Positions 28,852 to 37,666 of a stretch of DNA of 64,000 nucleotides are shown here, in pieces. How positions within the stretch are numbered: the stretch's first letter is position 1; each line of letters begins with the position of its first letter. Source of the stretch: Pseudomonas sp. Irchel 3H7 (lineage in GTDB: Bacteria > Pseudomonadota > Gammaproteobacteria > Pseudomonadales > Pseudomonadaceae); assembly GCF_900187605.1 (NCBI RefSeq), contig NZ_FYEA01000007.1, positions 186,001 through 250,000 on the forward strand, given 5' to 3'. A model generated the notes under the pieces. The model made no database searches, had not been told where the DNA came from, and saw only the letters and a program-made list of their open reading frames with translations. Both the position numbers and the translations under genes were made by a program.

Positions 28852-28879
28852 TTGGCAACGGGATCGGCTTGTGTATGCT
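28852..28879 (+). promoter_or_regulatory. Candidate sigma-70 promoter of the GGDEF-EAL gene
   Basis: TTGGCA (28852-28857) and TATGCT (28874-28879) are separated by 16 bp, and lie 52 bp before the ATG. This is a reasonable housekeeping promoter by eye. Confidence 0.45.
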
Positions 28880-28930
28880 CCGTCCACGTTTCGGGCGCAC
28901 GCCCTCCTTATAAGAACAAGAACGTTGCCC

Positions 28931-31801
28931 ATGACCCTCAGCTCCGAACTGTCGGGCCCCTCCGTGGAACCCCGGGTTATCCGCAAGCACTATGCCGTCG
29001 AAATGGCGGTCGAGCGCACGCGTCTGCTGTATCAGGGCTCGTTGTTGCCCACGCTGTTCATGTTGATCAATGGTCTGGTCTGCGCCGGCCTGCTCTGGAG
29101 CCCGCAGCGCTACTTCGTGGTCAGCGTCTGGCTGGTATGGTTGCTGTCATTGGTCGCGCTGCGGGTGATTCAGGTGGCGGCATTCGATTCGGCGATCCCT
29201 GATCGTCAGGCGCAACCGATCTGGCGGCGGATGTTTCTGCTTGGCTCGACCATGACCGGCCTGACCCTGGCCGGTGCCGGCATCGCCTTGGTGCCCGCCG
29301 ACAACTTCATCCAACAGGCTTGGGTGTTCGGCCTGATTGGCGCCGCAACCCTGTCGGCCAGCGTTGCCTACGCGGTGAGCCTGCCAGCGTTTCTCTCCTT
29401 TACCTTGCCCTGTCTGTTGCCGGCGATCGGTTATCTGTTCTGGGGCGGTGACGAGCAGGCGCGCGGTTGGGGCTGGCTCGGCCTGATCCTGCTCGGCTCG
29501 CTGAGCGTGGTGGCATGGCAGGTCAATCGGCTGATCGATCGCGGCTTGCTACGGCGCTTCCAGAATCAGCACTTGATCGAACACCTGCAACAGACGCAGG
29601 CGCGCAGCGAACAGCTCAATCAAGAGTTGGCCAAAGAAATCGACCAGCGCCGCTGCGCCGAGGGCAAGTTGCGTGAAGCGCAGGTCGAACTCGAAGACCG
29701 CGTGGTCCAGCGCAGCCTTGAACTGGACGCCGCCAATCAGGCCCTGAGCAAAAGCGAGGCGCGGCTGGCGCTGGCGTTGAAGGCCAGTGAGTTGGGGTTG
29801 TGGGACTGGAACCTGCAAACCGATGAAGTTCACCACACGCAGATTCAGGAGCTGTTCGGCCTCGCTCCGGAATACGTCACGGCGCTGTTGCGCGACCTCA
29901 AGCCACGTCTGCATCCAGATGATGTGCCGACGCTGAAATACGCGTTGATCGAGCACTTGAAGGGTCGTACCGAGGACTATCAGATCGAATACCGCGTACG
30001 CCACGGCGATGGCCATTGGGTCTGGATCGAAGACCGTGGCCGCGCGGTAGAACGCAGCGACAGCGGTCGGGTGATCCGCATGGTCGGCACCCGCCGCGAC
30101 ATCAGTGCCAGCAAAAGCCTCGAAGAGCAGCAGCGCCTGGCGGCGACCGTATTCGAAGCGGCCAGTGAAGGCATCGTGATTCTGGACCCGAACTATGCGC
30201 TGATCGCGATCAATCAGGCGTTCAGCCGCGTCACCGGCTACGACATCGAAGACATGCTCGGGCGCAATGTCGTCGAATTACCGTGCAGCCGCGATGCCCG
30301 CCGTCATTACGTGGCGATCCGCCATGCGCTTGAGCAGCATGGCAGTTGGCAGGGCGAACTGGTGGAGACGCGCAAAAACGGCGAGCTGTATCCGCAGTGG
30401 CTGCAACTTAATGCGGTACGTGATGGTCGGGGAAATGTCAGTCATATCGTCGGCTTCTTCGCCGATCTGTCGGCGCGACGCGAATCTGAAGAGCGCCTGC
30501 GCTATCTGACCCATTACGACGAACTCACCGGGCTGGCCAACCGCTCACTGTTTCGCGAGCGTTTGCATGAAGCGCATCAACGCTCGCGTCAAGGCCGGCG
30601 CAGTCTGGCGTTGCTGCACATCAATCTGGATCGCTTCAAATTGCTCAACGACAGCCTCGGCCATGAGATTGCCGACCAGTTGCTGCAGAAAATGGCGCGC
30701 CGTCTGGTCAACGCCTTGCCGGAAGCGGACACCATCGCGCGGTTGTCCGGCGACGAATTCGCCGTGCTGTTCGATGCCTACGGCAACCTGTCGAGTCTGG
30801 CCCGGGTTGCCACGCGCTTGTCGAGCAAGTTGCGACTGCCACTGACGGTCGAGGGGCATGAGCTGGTGGTCAGCGCCTCGATGGGCATCAGCATGCTGCC
30901 GGACAACGCCCGGGAGATTTCTGCGCTGGTCAGCCAGTCGAACATGGCTATGCAACACGCCAAGCATCTAGGCGGCAATAACTTCCAGTTCTACACCGAC
31001 AGCCTGCAAGCCAGCACCCTTGAGCGCTTGCAGCTGGAAAATCAGTTGCGCAAAGCCATCGAAGAAAAGCAGCTCAAAGTGTTCTATCAACCGAAGTTGT
31101 GCCTTGAAACCGGGCGGTTGAATGCCGCGGAAGCACTGGTGCGTTGGGATCATCCGAGCATGGGCCGGGTGCCGCCGGGGGATTTCATCGGGTTGGCCGA
31201 GGAAACCGGTCTGATCGGGCCGATCGGCGAATTTGTCCTGCGTCAGGCGTGCTGGCAGGCTTGTGAATGGCAGCGTCAGGGGCTGGAGCCGATCCGGGTT
31301 TCGGTGAACCTGTCGGTGCATCAATTGCGTCAGGGCAAGCTGGTCAGTCTGGTGCGGCAGGTGCTGGAGGAAACCGGTCTGGCGCCGCACTACCTCGAAC
31401 TGGAATTGACCGAAAGCCAGTTGCTCGACAGCGTCGAACACATCATCGCGACCTTCCAGCAGCTACGTGATCTGGGCGTGAAACTGGCCATTGACGATTT
31501 CGGCACAGGCTATTCGTCGTTGAGTTACCTCAAGCGCATTCCGGTGGATTACGTGAAGATCGATCAGGCGTTCATTCGCGGGTTGGGTGAGGGCAGCGAA
31601 GACGCGGCGATCACTCGCGCGATCATCGCCATGGCGCATGGACTATCGCTGAAGGTGGTAGCTGAAGGTGTCGAGCGCCTGGAGCAGCTGGAATTTTTAC
31701 GCGTTGAGCGTTGCGATGAGGTGCAGGGTTATCTGATCAGTCGGCCTGTGGAGGCTGCCAGTCTGGCCGGGCTTTTGCGCGCGCAGGATAATCCGTTTTA
31801 A
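28931..31801 (+). CDS. PAS-GGDEF-EAL cyclic-di-GMP protein
   Basis: A 956-residue inner-membrane signalling protein. About six transmembrane helices (residues 40-205) are followed by a coiled coil (220-280), two PAS/PAC domains (about 285-400 and 405-530), a GGDEF domain and an EAL domain. The GGDEF active site reads SGDEF (606-610), a degenerate form that may be weak or regulatory. The EAL domain is intact: EAL at 734-736, then NLSVHQL, ELTES, DDFGTGYSSLSYL and EGVE. The protein therefore more likely degrades than makes cyclic-di-GMP. The first helices may be a sensor domain. It is divergent from uvrD, an arrangement I recall for PA5442/PA5443. No start closer to the membrane region is needed; the ATG at 28931 has only a weak ribosome site. 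Confidence 0.88.
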   Translation: MTLSSELSGPSVEPRVIRKHYAVEMAVERTRLLYQGSLLPTLFMLINGLVCAGLLWSPQRYFVVSVWLVWLLSLVALRVIQVAAFDSAIPDRQAQPIWRRMFLLGSTMTGLTLAGAGIALVPADNFIQQAWVFGLIGAATLSASVAYAVSLPAFLSFTLPCLLPAIGYLFWGGDEQARGWGWLGLILLGSLSVVAWQVNRLIDRGLLRRFQNQHLIEHLQQTQARSEQLNQELAKEIDQRRCAEGKLREAQVELEDRVVQRSLELDAANQALSKSEARLALALKASELGLWDWNLQTDEVHHTQIQELFGLAPEYVTALLRDLKPRLHPDDVPTLKYALIEHLKGRTEDYQIEYRVRHGDGHWVWIEDRGRAVERSDSGRVIRMVGTRRDISASKSLEEQQRLAATVFEAASEGIVILDPNYALIAINQAFSRVTGYDIEDMLGRNVVELPCSRDARRHYVAIRHALEQHGSWQGELVETRKNGELYPQWLQLNAVRDGRGNVSHIVGFFADLSARRESEERLRYLTHYDELTGLANRSLFRERLHEAHQRSRQGRRSLALLHINLDRFKLLNDSLGHEIADQLLQKMARRLVNALPEADTIARLSGDEFAVLFDAYGNLSSLARVATRLSSKLRLPLTVEGHELVVSASMGISMLPDNAREISALVSQSNMAMQHAKHLGGNNFQFYTDSLQASTLERLQLENQLRKAIEEKQLKVFYQPKLCLETGRLNAAEALVRWDHPSMGRVPPGDFIGLAEETGLIGPIGEFVLRQACWQACEWQRQGLEPIRVSVNLSVHQLRQGKLVSLVRQVLEETGLAPHYLELELTESQLLDSVEHIIATFQQLRDLGVKLAIDDFGTGYSSLSYLKRIPVDYVKIDQAFIRGLGEGSEDAAITRAIIAMAHGLSLKVVAEGVERLEQLEFLRVERCDEVQGYLISRPVEAASLAGLLRAQDNPF

Positions 31802-31874
31802 GGGCTACATGCTCCTCATCGCGCCTGATATGGGGACATGGAGTTACGCATTGAGCAGGCAAAAAGCCAATTCA

Positions 31875-31889
31875 TGTAGTATAACTACA
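31875..31889. promoter_or_regulatory. HexR-type operator palindrome
   Basis: TGTAGTATAACTACA is a perfect 15-bp palindrome 39 bp before the start of the HexR-like gene. It matches the TGTARTnnnAYTACA type recognised by HexR regulators, so autoregulation is likely. Confidence 0.6.
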
Positions 31890-31928
31890 AGCGTGCTACA
31901 TCCTTGCCCATAAGAAGAGTCCAGCCCC

Positions 31929-32795
31929 TTGAATCTGCTGCAACACATCGCCCAGTCACGTCACCTGTTACGCAAGTCGGAGCTCAAGGTCGCCGACCAC
32001 GTGCTGCTTGACCCTGCGGCGGTGATGCACAGTTCCATGGCCGACCTGGCCCACAGCGTCGGCATCAGTGAGCCGACTATCGTGCGCTTCTGTCGCGCCA
32101 TCGGTTGTTCCGGTTTTCAGGATCTCAAACTCAAACTGGCGCAAAGCCTGGCCGCCGGTGCCAGCTTCGGCCAGTTCGCGATCCATGAAGACGACTCGGT
32201 TGCCGATTACAGCCTGAAGATTTTCGACACCACGTTGCACACCTTGATGGAGGTTCGCGAGAAGCTCGATCCGGTCGAGTTGCAGCGCGCAGTGACGTTG
32301 ATGTCGCAGGCGCAGCGCGTCGAGTTCTATGGCTTCGGTGCCTCGGGTGCAGTGGCGGCGGATGCGCAGCACAAGTTCTTTCGTTTGCTGCTGACGGCGG
32401 CGGCGTATTCCGATCCGCACATGCAGGCAATGTCGGCGGTAACGTTGAAGCCGACCGATGTGGCGATCTGCATTTCGCAGTCGGGGCGTTCCAAGGATTT
32501 GCTGATCACTGCCAATCTGGTGCGCGAGAGCGGGGCATCGCTGATTACCCTGTGTCCGAGCCAGACGCCGTTGGCCGAATTGTCGACGGTCAATCTGGCG
32601 ATCGATGTGCATGAAGACACGGAGATTTATACGCCGCTGACGTCGCGTATCGCGCACCTGGTGGTGATCGATGTGCTGGCGATGGGCGTAGCGATGGCGC
32701 GCGGGCCAAGCCTGGTCAATCACCTCAAGAGCGTGAAGCGCAGTCTGCGCAGCTTGCGCTTATCGCCCAAGGCCGCCAAAGCCCTGGATGATTAA
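31929..32795 (+). CDS. MurR/RpiR family regulator (HexR-like)
   Basis: A 288-residue regulator with an N-terminal HTH_6 domain (VGISEPTIVRFCRAIGCSGFQDLKLKLAQSLA, cited here by its first and last parts at about 47-78) and a C-terminal SIS sugar-phosphate domain (about 125-255, with FYGFGASGAVAADAQHKF). It closely resembles HexR, which senses ketodeoxyphosphogluconate, but zwf-pgl-eda are not adjacent. In P. aeruginosa the orthologue (PA5438, from memory) is next to a second glucose-6-phosphate dehydrogenase; here that gene is missing too. The start is TTG with AAGAAGAG upstream. Targets may include itself and the nearby pyruvate carboxylase genes, which is a guess. Confidence 0.82.
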   Translation: MNLLQHIAQSRHLLRKSELKVADHVLLDPAAVMHSSMADLAHSVGISEPTIVRFCRAIGCSGFQDLKLKLAQSLAAGASFGQFAIHEDDSVADYSLKIFDTTLHTLMEVREKLDPVELQRAVTLMSQAQRVEFYGFGASGAVAADAQHKFFRLLLTAAAYSDPHMQAMSAVTLKPTDVAICISQSGRSKDLLITANLVRESGASLITLCPSQTPLAELSTVNLAIDVHEDTEIYTPLTSRIAHLVVIDVLAMGVAMARGPSLVNHLKSVKRSLRSLRLSPKAAKALDD

Positions 32796-32869
32796 GATCA
32801 AAAGATCGCAGCCTTCGGCAGCTCCTACACGGATCAATGTAGGAGCTGCCGAAGGCTGCGATCTTTTGC
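32796..32869. repeat. REP palindrome pair (type A)
   Basis: Inverted GATCAAAAGATCGCAGCC and GGCTGCGATCTTTTG arms with GGCAGCTCCTAC / GTAGGAGCTGCC pairs and a short loop, directly after the regulator stop codon. Confidence 0.85.
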
Positions 32870-32949
32870 TTTTTGGGCGGCAACTTTCATCAAACCGTCA
32901 TCCCTCCCGCCTATCGTGAAACTCCCGTCATCGCCTTGGGAGACTCGAA

Positions 32950-33153
32950 ATGGCTCAGCCCTACGAAGAACGCAACAGCGCCGCGAAAACCCGTCGTCAG
33001 CAGGAAGACCAGCGCCGCATGGAATTTCGCCGCGCTATCGAAGATCGCTTCGAACTCCGTCAGCTTCAGGCCGAAATCGGCGACTTTCCCGAGATCAATC
33101 ACTGGCAGGCAACGCCCGCAGCTTCCCGTCGAAACGCTCAACCAGCGCGCTGA
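32950..33153 (+). CDS. Small PA3496-like protein
   Basis: A 67-residue, highly charged soluble protein (EERNSAAKTRRQQEDQRRM then EFRRAIEDRFELRQL), probably one long helix. This composition resembles the PA3496 family of putative envelope-integrity proteins. A GGAGA ribosome site precedes the ATG at a good distance. The last 59 bp overlap the 3' end of the convergent lysR gene. The role is unknown. Confidence 0.6.
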   Translation: MAQPYEERNSAAKTRRQQEDQRRMEFRRAIEDRFELRQLQAEIGDFPEINHWQATPAASRRNAQPAR

Positions 33154-34057
33154 TCTGCACGCGTTCGCTGCGGATAAACGCCAGGAAGGCGTGCGCTACC
33201 GGTGACAGGCGTTTGGCTTTGGCTTGCACCAGGCACCAACTGCGCAGCAGCGGCAATTCCTCGACCGGCAGCTCGACGAGTCCGCCGGTCGCCAGCTCCA
33301 GGTTCAGGGCGTGGCGCGTCAACAGCGCCAGGCCCAGACCCGCCTGCACGCATTCACGCTGAGCTTCGGCCGAGGCCACTTCCTGCGTCTGGGTGAAGTG
33401 CACGCGCTTCTCTTTGAAATACTCTTCGCAGGCCAGTCGCGTGCCCGAACCCGGTTCGCGGATCAGCAATGTATAGGGTTCAAGATCCTGCAAACGCAAC
33501 GGGCCCATGTGCGCCAACGGATGATCCGGACGCGCCACGGCAACGATCGGATTGTTGAGGAACGGCAAGAACTCCAGGCCCATGTCCTGCGGCACCATCG
33601 ACATAATCACCAGATCATCGCGGTTGTCCGACAGCCGCCGGATCACTTGACCACGGTTGACTACCGTCAATTGCAGATTCACTTCCGGGTGCTGGCGCTT
33701 GAACGCGGCGAACAGGTGCGGGACGAAGTATTTGGCGCTCGATTCGACCGCCAGTTTCAGCTGACCCTGCAACGAGCCCTGCATGTCCGACAGTTGCATA
33801 TCGAGGTTTTCCAGGCGTCCGAAGATGTCCCGGCTTGCGCGCTGCAAGGCTTCAGCGGCTTCGGTCATGTAGAGTTTTTTACCGACATAATCGAATAATG
33901 GCTGGCCGATCAGCTCCTCGAGCTGACGAATCTGTAGGCTGACGGCCGGTTGCGTGAGGGACATTTCCTCGGCTGCGCGGCTGTAAGAGCGTAAATCACA
34001 CACTTCGTTGAAGATCTGCAACTGGCGCAATGTCATACGCATCAAGGACTTACGCAT
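33095..34057 (-). CDS. pycR: LysR-type regulator next to pyruvate carboxylase (PycR-like)
   Basis: A 320-residue LysR regulator. The winged HTH is at about 9-66 (LRQLQIFNEVCDLRSYSRAA, then LTQPAVSLQIRQLEEL) and a periplasmic-binding-like effector domain covers about 95-300. It resembles CbbR-type members. It is divergent from the pyruvate carboxylase operon, with a palindromic LysR-type site between them, so it probably controls that operon. P. aeruginosa PycR (PA5437, from memory) occupies the same place. The start used is 34057; MTLRQL (residue 8) is also possible. Confidence 0.88.
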   Translation of the reverse strand: MRKSLMRMTLRQLQIFNEVCDLRSYSRAAEEMSLTQPAVSLQIRQLEELIGQPLFDYVGKKLYMTEAAEALQRASRDIFGRLENLDMQLSDMQGSLQGQLKLAVESSAKYFVPHLFAAFKRQHPEVNLQLTVVNRGQVIRRLSDNRDDLVIMSMVPQDMGLEFLPFLNNPIVAVARPDHPLAHMGPLRLQDLEPYTLLIREPGSGTRLACEEYFKEKRVHFTQTQEVASAEAQRECVQAGLGLALLTRHALNLELATGGLVELPVEELPLLRSWCLVQAKAKRLSPVAHAFLAFIRSERVQISALVERFDGKLRALPASD

Positions 34058-34094
34058 TTTTTATAGGCTCTGACGGCGGGCTGATGTTTCAACT

Positions 34095-34110
34095 ATAAGT
34101 CTTTGCTTAT
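34095..34110. promoter_or_regulatory. LysR-type operator between pycR and pycA
   Basis: ATAAGTCTTTGCTTAT has inverted ATAAG/CTTAT half sites separated by 6 bp, the spacing usual for CbbR-like LysR proteins. It is 39 bp from the regulator start and 138 bp from pycA. Confidence 0.45.
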
Positions 34111-34247
34111 GCCTGACCCAATTTTTATTCATTTTTGTTAATCCCTCATGAGCGCTAGTGTGGACCTGCGACTAAATTGAAACATTTGGTCACGCGTCGA
34201 CCTGGGTCTAGCAGGTCGTGGTGCCACCGGCTCAAGGGAACCTCCAA

Positions 34248-35663
34248 GTGATAACAAAGATCCTGATCGCCAACCGTGGTGAGATTGCCGTACGAATCGT
34301 GCGAGCCTGCGCCGAAATGGGCATTCGCTCGGTTGCGATTTTTTCCGACGCCGACCGTCATGCGTTGCATGTGAAGCGTGCGGACGAGGCCCATAGCATC
34401 GGTGCCGAGCCACTGGCCGGTTACCTGAACCCGCGCAAGCTGGTGAACCTGGCGGTTGAAACCGGCTGCGATGCGTTGCACCCCGGTTACGGTTTCCTCT
34501 CGGAAAACGCCGAGCTGGCAGACATTTGCGCTGAACGCGGCATCAAATTCATTGGCCCGTCGGCGGAAGTCATTCGCCGCATGGGCGACAAGACCGAAGC
34601 GCGCCGCAGCATGATCAAGGCTGGTGTGCCGGTTACGCCGGGCACCGAAGGCAACGTGGCCGACATCGAAGAGGCCTTGGCCGAGGGCGACCGCATCGGT
34701 TACCCGGTGATGCTCAAAGCCACTTCCGGTGGTGGCGGGCGCGGTATCCGTCGCTGCAATAGCCGCGAAGAACTCGAACAGAATTTCCCTCGGGTGATTT
34801 CCGAAGCGACCAAGGCGTTCGGCTCTGCCGAAGTGTTCCTGGAAAAATGCATCGTCAATCCCAAGCACATCGAAGCGCAGATTCTCGGCGACAGCTTTGG
34901 CAACGTCGTGCACCTGTTCGAGCGTGATTGCTCGATCCAGCGTCGCAACCAGAAGCTCATCGAAATCGCCCCGAGCCCGCAACTGACTCCGGAACAGCGC
35001 GCCTACATCGGCGACCTGTCGGTGCGTGCAGCCAAGGCTGTAGGTTACGAGAACGCCGGTACTGTGGAGTTCCTGCTCGCCGAGGGCGAGGTGTACTTCA
35101 TGGAGATGAACACCCGGGTGCAGGTGGAACACACCATCACCGAAGAAATCACCGGGATCGACATCGTCCGCGAGCAGATTCGCATCGCCTCCGGCCTGCC
35201 GTTGTCGGTCAAGCAGGAAGACATTCAGCACCGTGGTTTCGCGTTGCAGTTCCGCATCAACGCTGAGGACCCGAAGAACAACTTCCTGCCGAGCTTCGGC
35301 AAGATCACCCGTTACTACGCCCCCGGCGGTCCGGGCGTGCGCACCGACACAGCGATCTACACCGGCTACACCATTCCGCCGTTCTACGACTCGATGTGCC
35401 TGAAACTGGTGGTCTGGGCACTGACCTGGGAAGAGGCGATGGACCGTGGTCTGCGCGCCCTCGACGACATGCGTCTGCAGGGGGTGAAGACCACCGCGGC
35501 GTACTATCAGGAAATCCTGCGCAACCCGGAATTCCGTAGCGGCCAGTTCAATACCAGCTTCGTTGAAAGCCACCCGGAACTGACCAACTACTCGATCAAG
35601 CGCAAACCCGAAGAGCTGGCCCTGGCCATCGCCGCCGCCATCGCCGCCCACGCAGGCCTGTGA
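34248..35663 (+). CDS. pycA: Pyruvate carboxylase subunit A (biotin carboxylase)
   Basis: A 471-residue ATP-grasp biotin carboxylase, the subunit that carboxylates biotin on the partner protein. The start is GTG (MITKILIANRGEIAVRI) with AAGGGA upstream. Conserved motifs are ANRGEIA, HPGYGFLSENAELA, the glycine-rich loop SGGGGRGIR, EMNTRVQVEHTITEE and HRGFALQFRINAED. The next gene, 11 bp on, encodes the carboxyltransferase and biotin-carrier subunit, so this is the two-subunit enzyme converting pyruvate to oxaloacetate. It is not accC of fatty-acid synthesis, because accB is absent and the partner is OadA-like. Confidence 0.93.
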   Translation: MITKILIANRGEIAVRIVRACAEMGIRSVAIFSDADRHALHVKRADEAHSIGAEPLAGYLNPRKLVNLAVETGCDALHPGYGFLSENAELADICAERGIKFIGPSAEVIRRMGDKTEARRSMIKAGVPVTPGTEGNVADIEEALAEGDRIGYPVMLKATSGGGGRGIRRCNSREELEQNFPRVISEATKAFGSAEVFLEKCIVNPKHIEAQILGDSFGNVVHLFERDCSIQRRNQKLIEIAPSPQLTPEQRAYIGDLSVRAAKAVGYENAGTVEFLLAEGEVYFMEMNTRVQVEHTITEEITGIDIVREQIRIASGLPLSVKQEDIQHRGFALQFRINAEDPKNNFLPSFGKITRYYAPGGPGVRTDTAIYTGYTIPPFYDSMCLKLVVWALTWEEAMDRGLRALDDMRLQGVKTTAAYYQEILRNPEFRSGQFNTSFVESHPELTNYSIKRKPEELALAIAAAIAAHAGL

Positions 35664-35674
35664 GGAATACAACA

Positions 35675-37483
35675 ATGTCCAAAAAGATTTTTGTCACCGA
35701 TACCATCCTGCGCGACGCTCACCAATCGCTGCTCGCCACCCGCATGCGCACCGAAGACATGCTGCCGATCTGCGACAAGCTCGACAAAGTCGGCTACTGG
35801 TCGCTGGAATGCTGGGGCGGTGCGACGTTCGACGCCTGCGTCCGCTTCCTCAAAGAAGACCCGTGGGAGCGTCTGCGCCAACTGCGTGCGGCGCTGCCTA
35901 ACACGCGTCTGCAAATGCTTTTGCGCGGCCAGAACCTGCTGGGCTACCGCCATTACAGCGATGACGTGGTCAAAGCGTTCGTTGCCAAGGCTGCGGTAAA
36001 TGGCATCGACGTGTTCCGCATTTTCGACGCGATGAACGACGTGCGTAACCTGCGCGTGGCCATCGAAGCGGTGAAGGCGGCCGGCAAACATGCGCAAGGC
36101 ACCATCGCTTACACCACCAGTCCGGTTCACACCATCGATGCGTTCGTGGCCCAAGCCAAGCAGATGGAAGCCATGGGTTGCGACTCGGTGGCGATCAAGG
36201 ACATGGCTGGCTTGTTGACCCCGTACGCCACCGGTGAACTGGTGCGTGCGTTGAAAGCCGAGCAATCGCTGCCGGTGTTTATCCACTCGCACGACACCGC
36301 CGGTCTGGCGACCATGTGCCAACTCAAGGCGATCGAAAACGGCGCCGATCATATCGACACCGCAATCTCCAGCTTCGCCTCGGGCACCAGCCATCCAGGC
36401 ACTGAGTCGATGGTTGCTGCACTCAAAGGCACCGAGTTCGACACCGGCCTGAACCTCGAGCTGCTGCAAGAGATCGGCCTTTACTTCTACGCCGTGCGTA
36501 AGAAGTACCACCAGTTCGAAAGCGAATTCACCGCGGTCGACACTCGCGTGCAAGTCAACCAGGTGCCGGGCGGGATGATCTCCAACCTTGCCAACCAGTT
36601 GAAAGAGCAGGGCGCACTCAACCGCATGGCTGAAGTCCTCGCGGAAATCCCGCGTGTACGTGAAGACCTTGGCTTCCCGCCGCTGGTGACGCCGACCTCG
36701 CAGATCGTCGGCACCCAGGCGTTCTTCAACGTGCTGGCCGGCGAGCGCTACAAGACTATCACCAACGAAGTGAAGCTTTACCTGCAAGGCGGCTATGGCA
36801 AAGCACCGGGCGTAGTGAACGAAAAACTGCGTCGTCAGGCGATCGGCAGTGAAGAAGTCATCGATGTGCGTCCGGCCGATCTGCTCAAGCCGGAAATGAC
36901 CAAGCTGCGTGCCGACATCGGCGCACTGGCCAAGTCGGAAGAAGACGTGCTGACCTTCGCCATGTTCCCGGACATCGGTCGCAAGTTCCTCGAAGAGCGC
37001 GCGGCCGGAACCCTCACGCCGGAAGTGCTGCTGCCGATTCCAGAGGCTGGCGGTGTGACCAAGGCTGGCGGCGAAGGCGTGCCGACCGAGTTCGTTATCG
37101 ACGTCCACGGCGAAACCTACCGCGTCGACATCACCGGTGTCGGCGTCAAGGCTGAAGGCAAGCGTCACTTCTACCTGTCCATCGACGGCATGCCGGAAGA
37201 AGTGGTGTTTGAGCCGCTCAACGAGTTCGTCAGCGGTGGCAGCAGCAAGCGCAAGCAAGCCTCGGCGCCGGGCCACGTCAGCACCACCATGCCGGGCAAC
37301 ATCGTCGATGTGCTGGTCAAGGAGGGTGACACTGTCAAGGCGGGTCAGGCTGTGCTGATCACCGAAGCGATGAAGATGGAAACCGAAGTCCAGGCTGCGG
37401 TTGCCGGCAAGGTCACCGCCATTCATGTGGCCAAGGGTGATCGGGTCAATCCGGGTGAAATTCTGATCGAGATCGAAGGCTGA
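35675..37483 (+). CDS. oadA: Pyruvate carboxylase subunit B (OadA-like)
   Basis: A 602-residue protein with an N-terminal HMGL-like carboxyltransferase domain (TDTILRDAHQSLLATRMRTE; HSHDTAGLA with metal-binding histidines), a PYC_OADA domain, and a C-terminal biotinyl domain with the biotin lysine K567 in EAMKMET. It transfers CO2 from biotin to pyruvate. No membrane subunits (oadB/oadG) are present, so it works as pyruvate carboxylase rather than a sodium pump. GAGGAA lies 7 bases before the ATG. The two genes end at a strong terminator. Confidence 0.94.
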   Translation: MSKKIFVTDTILRDAHQSLLATRMRTEDMLPICDKLDKVGYWSLECWGGATFDACVRFLKEDPWERLRQLRAALPNTRLQMLLRGQNLLGYRHYSDDVVKAFVAKAAVNGIDVFRIFDAMNDVRNLRVAIEAVKAAGKHAQGTIAYTTSPVHTIDAFVAQAKQMEAMGCDSVAIKDMAGLLTPYATGELVRALKAEQSLPVFIHSHDTAGLATMCQLKAIENGADHIDTAISSFASGTSHPGTESMVAALKGTEFDTGLNLELLQEIGLYFYAVRKKYHQFESEFTAVDTRVQVNQVPGGMISNLANQLKEQGALNRMAEVLAEIPRVREDLGFPPLVTPTSQIVGTQAFFNVLAGERYKTITNEVKLYLQGGYGKAPGVVNEKLRRQAIGSEEVIDVRPADLLKPEMTKLRADIGALAKSEEDVLTFAMFPDIGRKFLEERAAGTLTPEVLLPIPEAGGVTKAGGEGVPTEFVIDVHGETYRVDITGVGVKAEGKRHFYLSIDGMPEEVVFEPLNEFVSGGSSKRKQASAPGHVSTTMPGNIVDVLVKEGDTVKAGQAVLITEAMKMETEVQAAVAGKVTAIHVAKGDRVNPGEILIEIEG

Positions 37484-37516
37484 GATAACGGCCGCGATCC
37501 AACGCTTTAAACCTCG

Positions 37517-37542
37517 GGGGGGCATGTGCTCCCCTTTTTTTT
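37517..37542 (+). terminator. Intrinsic terminator of pycA-oadA
   Basis: GGGGGGCA (37517-37524) pairs with TGCTCCCC (37527-37534), with one G-U pair and a 2-base loop, followed by eight T. Confidence 0.9.
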
Positions 37543-37557
37543 GCCTGAATTTTTCAC

Positions 37558-37651
37558 CTGTAGGAGCTGCCGAAGGCTGCGATCTTTTGATGTTGTTTTG
37601 GGTTAATAAAAACAAAGATCAAAAGATCGCAGCCTTCGGCAACTCCTACAG
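37558..37651. repeat. REP palindrome pair (type A)
   Basis: CTGTAGGAGCTGCCGAAGGC and its inverse GCCTTCGGCAACTCCTACAG are joined by GCGATCTTTTGAT / GATCAAAAGATCGC arms and an AT-rich loop, between oadA and the convergent autotransporter. Confidence 0.9.
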
Positions 37652-37666
37652 AAAATGTTGTGTCAG

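Noticed and set aside
34155..35675. 506-codon minus-strand frame opposite pycA
   Set aside because: Antisense shadow of pycA with no ribosome site or family resemblance.
35588..37615. 675-codon open frame on the minus strand opposite oadA
   Set aside because: It mirrors a highly conserved gene; His/Asp/Arg/Val-rich translation without motifs is typical of the antisense of high-GC coding DNA.
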